Source: Spirochaetaceae bacterium 4572_59 (lineage in GTDB: Bacteria > Spirochaetota > Spirochaetia > DSM-2461). Taken from it: DNA of 64,000 nt. Positions 60,319-64,000 of this stretch are shown here, in pieces. The DNA lies in the NCBI GenBank assembly GCA_002084805.1, contig NBMC01000003.1, forward strand, positions 186,001 through 250,000. Direction: 5' to 3'. The translations under genes and the position numbers were made by a program. Positions within the stretch are counted from its first letter, which is position 1. Each line of letters starts with the position of its first letter. The notes beneath the pieces were generated by a model that saw nothing but the letters and a program-made list of their open reading frames with translations, had not been told where the DNA came from and did not search any database.

Positions 60319-62678
60319 TGAAAGAAGATTTTCAAAGGATCCTTGATGATCTAATTGGACTGACCCGCAGCTCTGTTACAGCAGATATTTTTATGAAAGC
60401 TCTGGGAGAACTGGTTAATCAACGTATACGGAAAGAGTGGAATCACTGCGAAACCAGAATCAGGGAAAACAGGGAACGGAGAGTTTACTACTTTTCCGCA
60501 GAGTTTCTGACCGGCAGATCCATGAGAATGAATCTGATGAATGCCGGTCTCTGGGAGAGGGCGTCCGAACTGGCAGGGGAATACGGCTATAATCTGACAG
60601 AAATTCTGGAAGAAGAGGCTGAACCCGGATTGGGAAATGGCGGCTTGGGTCGTCTGGCAGCCTGTTTTATGGACTCCCTGGCCTCTCTGAAACTCCCGGC
60701 TATGGGTTATGGAATCAGATACCGATACGGTCTATTTAATCAAACTATAAAAGACAGCCGTCAGCAGGAGAGTCCAGATCTATGGCTGCAGAATGGAGAT
60801 CTATGGGGAGTTGAACGCCCTCAGGACTTCAGAAAGATATATATAGGCGGGCAGGTTCATATGAACCAGGATCAGGAGGGAGATCTCCACTTTAAAATAG
60901 ATCCTGCAGAAGTTATTCATGCCATTCCGGTGGACTATCCCATAAGCGGAGCCGACGGAAAAAATGTGGCGACCATGCGCCTATGGGAGGCCCGCTCTCC
61001 CGAAGGCTTCAATCTGGGACTTTTTAACAGGGAAGAGCATCAAAGATCCTGGAAAGAGGAAGATGCAGCCAAAAGCCTCTCGGCAGTACTCTATCCCAAT
61101 GATCAGACAGCTGCGGGGAAGCAACTCCGCCTGAAACAGCAGTATTTTTTCGTATCCGCCTCCCTGCAGGATATTACAGAACGTTTCAGACGGGACTTCG
61201 GGGATAATTGGGACAGGTTTTCCGATCAACATGTCATTCAGCTCAACGATACACATCCTGTACTGGCAATTCCCGAACTGATGAGACTCCTTATGGACAA
61301 AGAGAAGCTATCATGGGAGAAAGCCTGGAAAATAACTAGACGGACATTCGCCTACACGAATCATACGGTTCTCTCTGAAGCTTTGGAAAAATGGCCTGTC
61401 ACTTATATTCAGGATCTCTTTCCACGACTTGCCTTAATCATAGAAGAAATTCATAAGCGCCTGCAGAACAAAGAGGAACTGCATCAAATTATACATAATG
61501 GTGTGATTCAGATGGCAGCTCTAGCCATCCACGGCTCTTTCTCCGTAAACGGTGTCGCTGCCCTTCATACGGAAATACTTAAAAAATCCGTATTGAAAGA
61601 ATGGTACGAACTGTATCCGGAAAAGTTCAACAATAAAACAAACGGCATTACCCACCGCAGATGGCTCATACACTCCAATCCTGCCCTTACGGATCTGATT
61701 GATCAGGGAATCGGCCGGGAATGGCACAACAATCCTGAAATGCTGCAGAACCTGACGCAGTTTACCGAGGACAGCAGCTTCCTGGAAAGACTGAGAGAGA
61801 TAAAAAAACAGAATAAGAAAGATTTCAGCAAATACCTGCTGACTGAAACGGGAATATCCGTAAATTCTTCCACCCTTTTTGATTTTCAGGTAAAAAGACT
61901 TCATGAATATAAAAGACAGCTCCTGAATATTCTGAATATTATCCATCGCTACCTCAGGCTGAAGGATAATCCAACAATGGATCTGCAACCCCGTACTTTT
62001 TTCTTCGGTGGAAAAGCAGCCCCCGGGTATTATATTGCCAAAGAGATTATTCATCTGGCCTGCAGGGTCGGTGAAACCCTGGAAAAAGATCCCCGTTGCC
62101 GGGATACCCTACGACTGGTTTTCCTCCCCAACTACCGGGTTTCTATGGCAGAAAGAATATTCCCTGCATCAGAAGTTTCCCAGCAGATATCCACAGCCGG
62201 AAAAGAAGCCTCGGGTACGGGAAATATGAAATTTATGATGAACGGAGCCCTCACTCTGGGAACCATGGACGGTGCCAATATAGAGATTTTCGAAAAGGCC
62301 GGACTGGAAAACGGTTATCCCTTCGGGCTGAATGCAGATGAAGTGGTACTGAAGAAAACTAGCTATAATCCGCTACACTATATACAGGGAGATGAATCTG
62401 TTAAAAGGATATTCCAGGCAATAGAATCTGGCCTGTTCGGTGCAGCAAAGGAGTTTTCAGCTTTATTGCAGCATCTAAGGCAATCCGATCAGTATCTGGT
62501 CCTGCCGGAACTGGCAGCCCATAGAGAAGCATTGAATGCCTCGGACCGAGACTATGATCAACGCGAAATATGGCAAACCCGCAGCCTTAAAAATATTGCA
62601 GCCTCGGGCTATTTCTCATCAGACCGGACAATAAGAGAGTATAATCGGGATATCTGGCATCTGAAAGCGGAGAGTTAA
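60318..62678 (+). CDS. glgP: glycogen/alpha-glucan phosphorylase
   Basis: A 786-aa GT35 phosphorylase. Blocks include YYFSAEFLTGRSMRMNLMN, EEEAEPGLGNGGLGRLAACF, HVIQLNDTHP and the PLP site ASGTGNMKFMMNGALTLG with Lys about 638. It releases glucose 1-phosphate from glycogen. The length is normal for the short bacterial form. The start overlaps the hom stop by one base, an unusual pairing of storage-sugar and amino-acid genes that implies shared expression. Confidence 0.95.
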   Translation: MKEDFQRILDDLIGLTRSSVTADIFMKALGELVNQRIRKEWNHCETRIRENRERRVYYFSAEFLTGRSMRMNLMNAGLWERASELAGEYGYNLTEILEEEAEPGLGNGGLGRLAACFMDSLASLKLPAMGYGIRYRYGLFNQTIKDSRQQESPDLWLQNGDLWGVERPQDFRKIYIGGQVHMNQDQEGDLHFKIDPAEVIHAIPVDYPISGADGKNVATMRLWEARSPEGFNLGLFNREEHQRSWKEEDAAKSLSAVLYPNDQTAAGKQLRLKQQYFFVSASLQDITERFRRDFGDNWDRFSDQHVIQLNDTHPVLAIPELMRLLMDKEKLSWEKAWKITRRTFAYTNHTVLSEALEKWPVTYIQDLFPRLALIIEEIHKRLQNKEELHQIIHNGVIQMAALAIHGSFSVNGVAALHTEILKKSVLKEWYELYPEKFNNKTNGITHRRWLIHSNPALTDLIDQGIGREWHNNPEMLQNLTQFTEDSSFLERLREIKKQNKKDFSKYLLTETGISVNSSTLFDFQVKRLHEYKRQLLNILNIIHRYLRLKDNPTMDLQPRTFFFGGKAAPGYYIAKEIIHLACRVGETLEKDPRCRDTLRLVFLPNYRVSMAERIFPASEVSQQISTAGKEASGTGNMKFMMNGALTLGTMDGANIEIFEKAGLENGYPFGLNADEVVLKKTSYNPLHYIQGDESVKRIFQAIESGLFGAAKEFSALLQHLRQSDQYLVLPELAAHREALNASDRDYDQREIWQTRSLKNIAASGYFSSDRTIREYNRDIWHLKAES

Positions 62679-62822
62679 GATCCGATAGCCGAGAACCAGG
62701 GATCGGCAAAAGCAAATAAAGCAGTACAGAAATATTCTGTCAATTCTTTCTCAAAATTAATCACTCATACGCCGATAGTAAAATTAAAGATGAGGAAAAT
62801 TTCAAATGGAGGTGTTCATCTC

Positions 62823-63155
62823 ATGTACGAAGAATCTTTCACAGACCAGACTTCGGATATAGATTCGGAAGAAACGGTTACCAGACAGGCCGATAAAATC
62901 TATTGCGCCAATTGCTGTCACTGCAAGCTTGTAAGAAGCAGTACGGGAAAAGACAATCAATATCAACTACGAGTCCGCTGCGATGCAGGAATGTGGAAGA
63001 AAAAACTGGGCGAGGAAAAATATTACAAATATTTTACTGTCGCCCGCCGCAGCACCGAAGAGTGTGAATTTTATGAACCCATGGGCGATACCAAAACTTT
63101 TCTAAAAGAATTGAAGAAAACACTGCCTATTAAAGATGAGATATACGCTTTCTGA
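62823..63155 (+). CDS. small Cys-rich protein, possible zinc-binding
   Basis: A 110-aa soluble protein behind GGAGGTG. Five Cys in the pattern CANCCHCK (about 30-37) plus later Cys at RVRCDAG and EECEFYEP suggest a zinc-ribbon-like or Fe-S knuckle. The rest is basic and Lys-rich (KKKLGEEKYYKYF). The family is not recognised. There is no operon partner of known function; a lipoprotein gene follows. Confidence 0.7.
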   Translation: MYEESFTDQTSDIDSEETVTRQADKIYCANCCHCKLVRSSTGKDNQYQLRVRCDAGMWKKKLGEEKYYKYFTVARRSTEECEFYEPMGDTKTFLKELKKTLPIKDEIYAF

Positions 63156-63223
63156 TTCCTCATTTTTGCTTGAAACTGTATCCTCAGTAGAGTATGATGG
63201 TTCTCATATTAAAGAAGGACCAT

Positions 63224-63691
63224 ATGCACAAAATTTTATTATATAGTTTTACATTATTATTATTCGCATCACTGGCTCTAAGTTCATGCCAATCCACTCC
63301 TCAGATTGTTGACCAGGAGTGGACGGTAGACCAGTTTTTCAAATCCGCACAGGAAGCGATAGATGCGGGAGAACTGGAAACAGCACTGTATTACTACGAA
63401 GTATTTCTGGTACGTTATCCGGAAAATCATTCAAAAGGAATCGCAGCTGAATATGAACGGGCGATGCTCCACAAGAAGCTGAAACAGGAAGAACTGGCCA
63501 TCTTGGAGTTTAAAGCTATTCTGGAAAAGTATGAAACAAGCACATTTGTAATTCTTTATCCCTCCCGATACAAAATATTATCGGAAAAGGTCCTGGCAGG
63601 CTTGATAGGGGAAGCCCTTCCGGAAGCTGACATGGATAAGTATCCAGTCAGAGAAAAACCGGCGAGAGCTCAGGGATCAAGCCCGAGATAA
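63224..63691 (+). CDS. small lipoprotein with TPR-like helices
   Basis: A 155-aa exported protein with signal peptide MHKILLYSFTLLLFASLALS and lipobox ALSSC. Mature helices FFKSAQEAIDAGELETALYYYEVFLVRYPE and later MLHKKLKQEELAILEFKAILEKY form one or two TPR-like units, as in BamD/YbgF-type envelope factors. It is too short for a full BamD. AAGAAGGA precedes ATG 63224. The function is unknown. Confidence 0.75.
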   Translation: MHKILLYSFTLLLFASLALSSCQSTPQIVDQEWTVDQFFKSAQEAIDAGELETALYYYEVFLVRYPENHSKGIAAEYERAMLHKKLKQEELAILEFKAILEKYETSTFVILYPSRYKILSEKVLAGLIGEALPEADMDKYPVREKPARAQGSSPR

Positions 63692-63745
63692 AAAATCGGG
63701 AAAAAAAATCCGCTATGGAATACCATTCTTGGCGGATTTTTTTTG
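63682..63745. terminator. double terminator between convergent genes
   Basis: A small hairpin CCCGA/TCGGG (63682-63700) is followed by a strong one: AAAAAATCCGC and GCGGATTTTTT with an inner ATGG/CCAT. T runs suit both directions, ending the lipoprotein gene and the minus-strand VWA gene. Confidence 0.85.
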
Positions 63746-63757
63746 TCATTTTTTATT

Positions 63758-64000
63758 CTAGTATTCTGATGGAAGCAGAATTGGATAGATGGAGATACCC
63801 ATCTTTGCGGCTTCATCGTAAACCATCGCTTTTGTAATCTTCCCTTTAGGCTCTTCATGGGGAGGAGCATCTCCTACTTGAATGATAATCCGATGATCCC
63901 CGGCCCATTCGAAATTTGTAATGCCGCTGAAGATTCCTTCATAAACAGCTTCGGGAATATCTCTTCCCCCGGATACGGTAATACGGTTCAGATACCATTG
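63758..64000 (-). CDS. VWA-domain protein (C-terminal part only)
   Basis: The last 80 codons are visible, from the window edge to TAG at 63760-63758. The reading GGRDIPEAVYEGIFSGI, then IIIQVGDAPPHEEPKGKIT and a final MGISIYPILLPSEY, is typical of the end of a von Willebrand factor A domain, where GDAPPH follows the last metal-site strand. The protein ends directly after the domain. The upstream part is outside the window, so export and partners cannot be judged. Confidence 0.7.
   Translation of the reverse strand, partial: QWYLNRITVSGGRDIPEAVYEGIFSGITNFEWAGDHRIIIQVGDAPPHEEPKGKITKAMVYDEAAKMGISIYPILLPSEY

Noticed and set aside
62684-62710. Terminator after glgP
   Set aside because: GCCGA/TCGGC is only five pairs with a large loop and no T run.

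Overview
The window looks like a chromosomal stretch from a free-living, carbohydrate-using spirochaete of the Spirochaeta/Oceanispirochaeta/Treponema group. This is inferred from several features. There are many sugar-type ABC systems whose binding proteins carry the spirochaete-style signal-peptide end 'FANGQ' or 'FAGGSQ'. There is a large set of acidic lipoproteins (LysM, LpoB-like, LPP20-like), an abundance of TRAP and Na+-coupled transporters, and intermediate GC. No rRNA, tRNA, CRISPR array, integrase, transposase or prophage gene was seen.

Layout. 1-5 kb: the tail of a SIS-domain protein, a LacI regulator, and an amino-acid ABC transporter whose binding protein is broken, followed by a broken AGCS Na+/alanine symporter. 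5-9 kb: a divergent thioredoxin-like/ArsR pair around a palindromic operator, an orphan trpB, and a CoA-disulfide-reductase-like enzyme with two rhodanese domains. 9-15 kb: a MalEFG-type sugar ABC transporter with a YesMN-type two-component system whose kinase is broken by loss of the HAMP region. 15-19 kb: HAD phosphatase, fabF and an NSS transporter. 19-28 kb: an AraC-regulated sugar operon (mutarotase, URO-D-like protein, arabinose/fucose-isomerase-like protein, RbsBAC-type ABC transporter), a small BON-like protein and a PfkB kinase. 28-35 kb: a GntR/MBL-hydrolase/TRAP operon divergent from psuK-psuG. 35-37 kb: Nudix and MATE. 37-39.6 kb: a heavily decayed GH65 phosphorylase and a small broken ORF. 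39.6-46.5 kb: a signalling-transport locus described below. 46.6-47.6 kb: hipB with a ruined hipA. 47.6-52.4 kb: permease/ArsR pair, Sua5/TsaC, a mutarotase-like protein and a dihydropyrimidinase-like enzyme. 52.6-64 kb: envelope lipoproteins, a B12-binding radical SAM protein, homoserine dehydrogenase, glycogen phosphorylase, small conserved proteins and a partial VWA-domain protein.

Most notable system: at 39675-46507 a sigma-54 activator of the NtrC type is translationally coupled (ATGA) to a 603-residue protein. That protein fuses the N-terminal ATPase half of a ribose-type ABC transporter to a PAS domain and an NtrB-type histidine kinase, with no membrane segment. A near-consensus -24/-12 promoter (42899-42914) then precedes a complete RbsA/RbsC/RbsB-type transporter. 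The simplest reading is a transport-sensing circuit: the kinase docks on the permease through its own ABC domain, reports transporter state, and drives the sigma-54 regulator that turns on the same transporter. The docking step is inference.

A second theme is decay. Five or six genes carry internal deletions or frameshifts (binding protein, AGCS symporter, YesM-type kinase, GH65 phosphorylase, an 87-codon ORF, HipA) while their neighbours are intact. This suggests ongoing gene loss by small deletions rather than by insertion elements.
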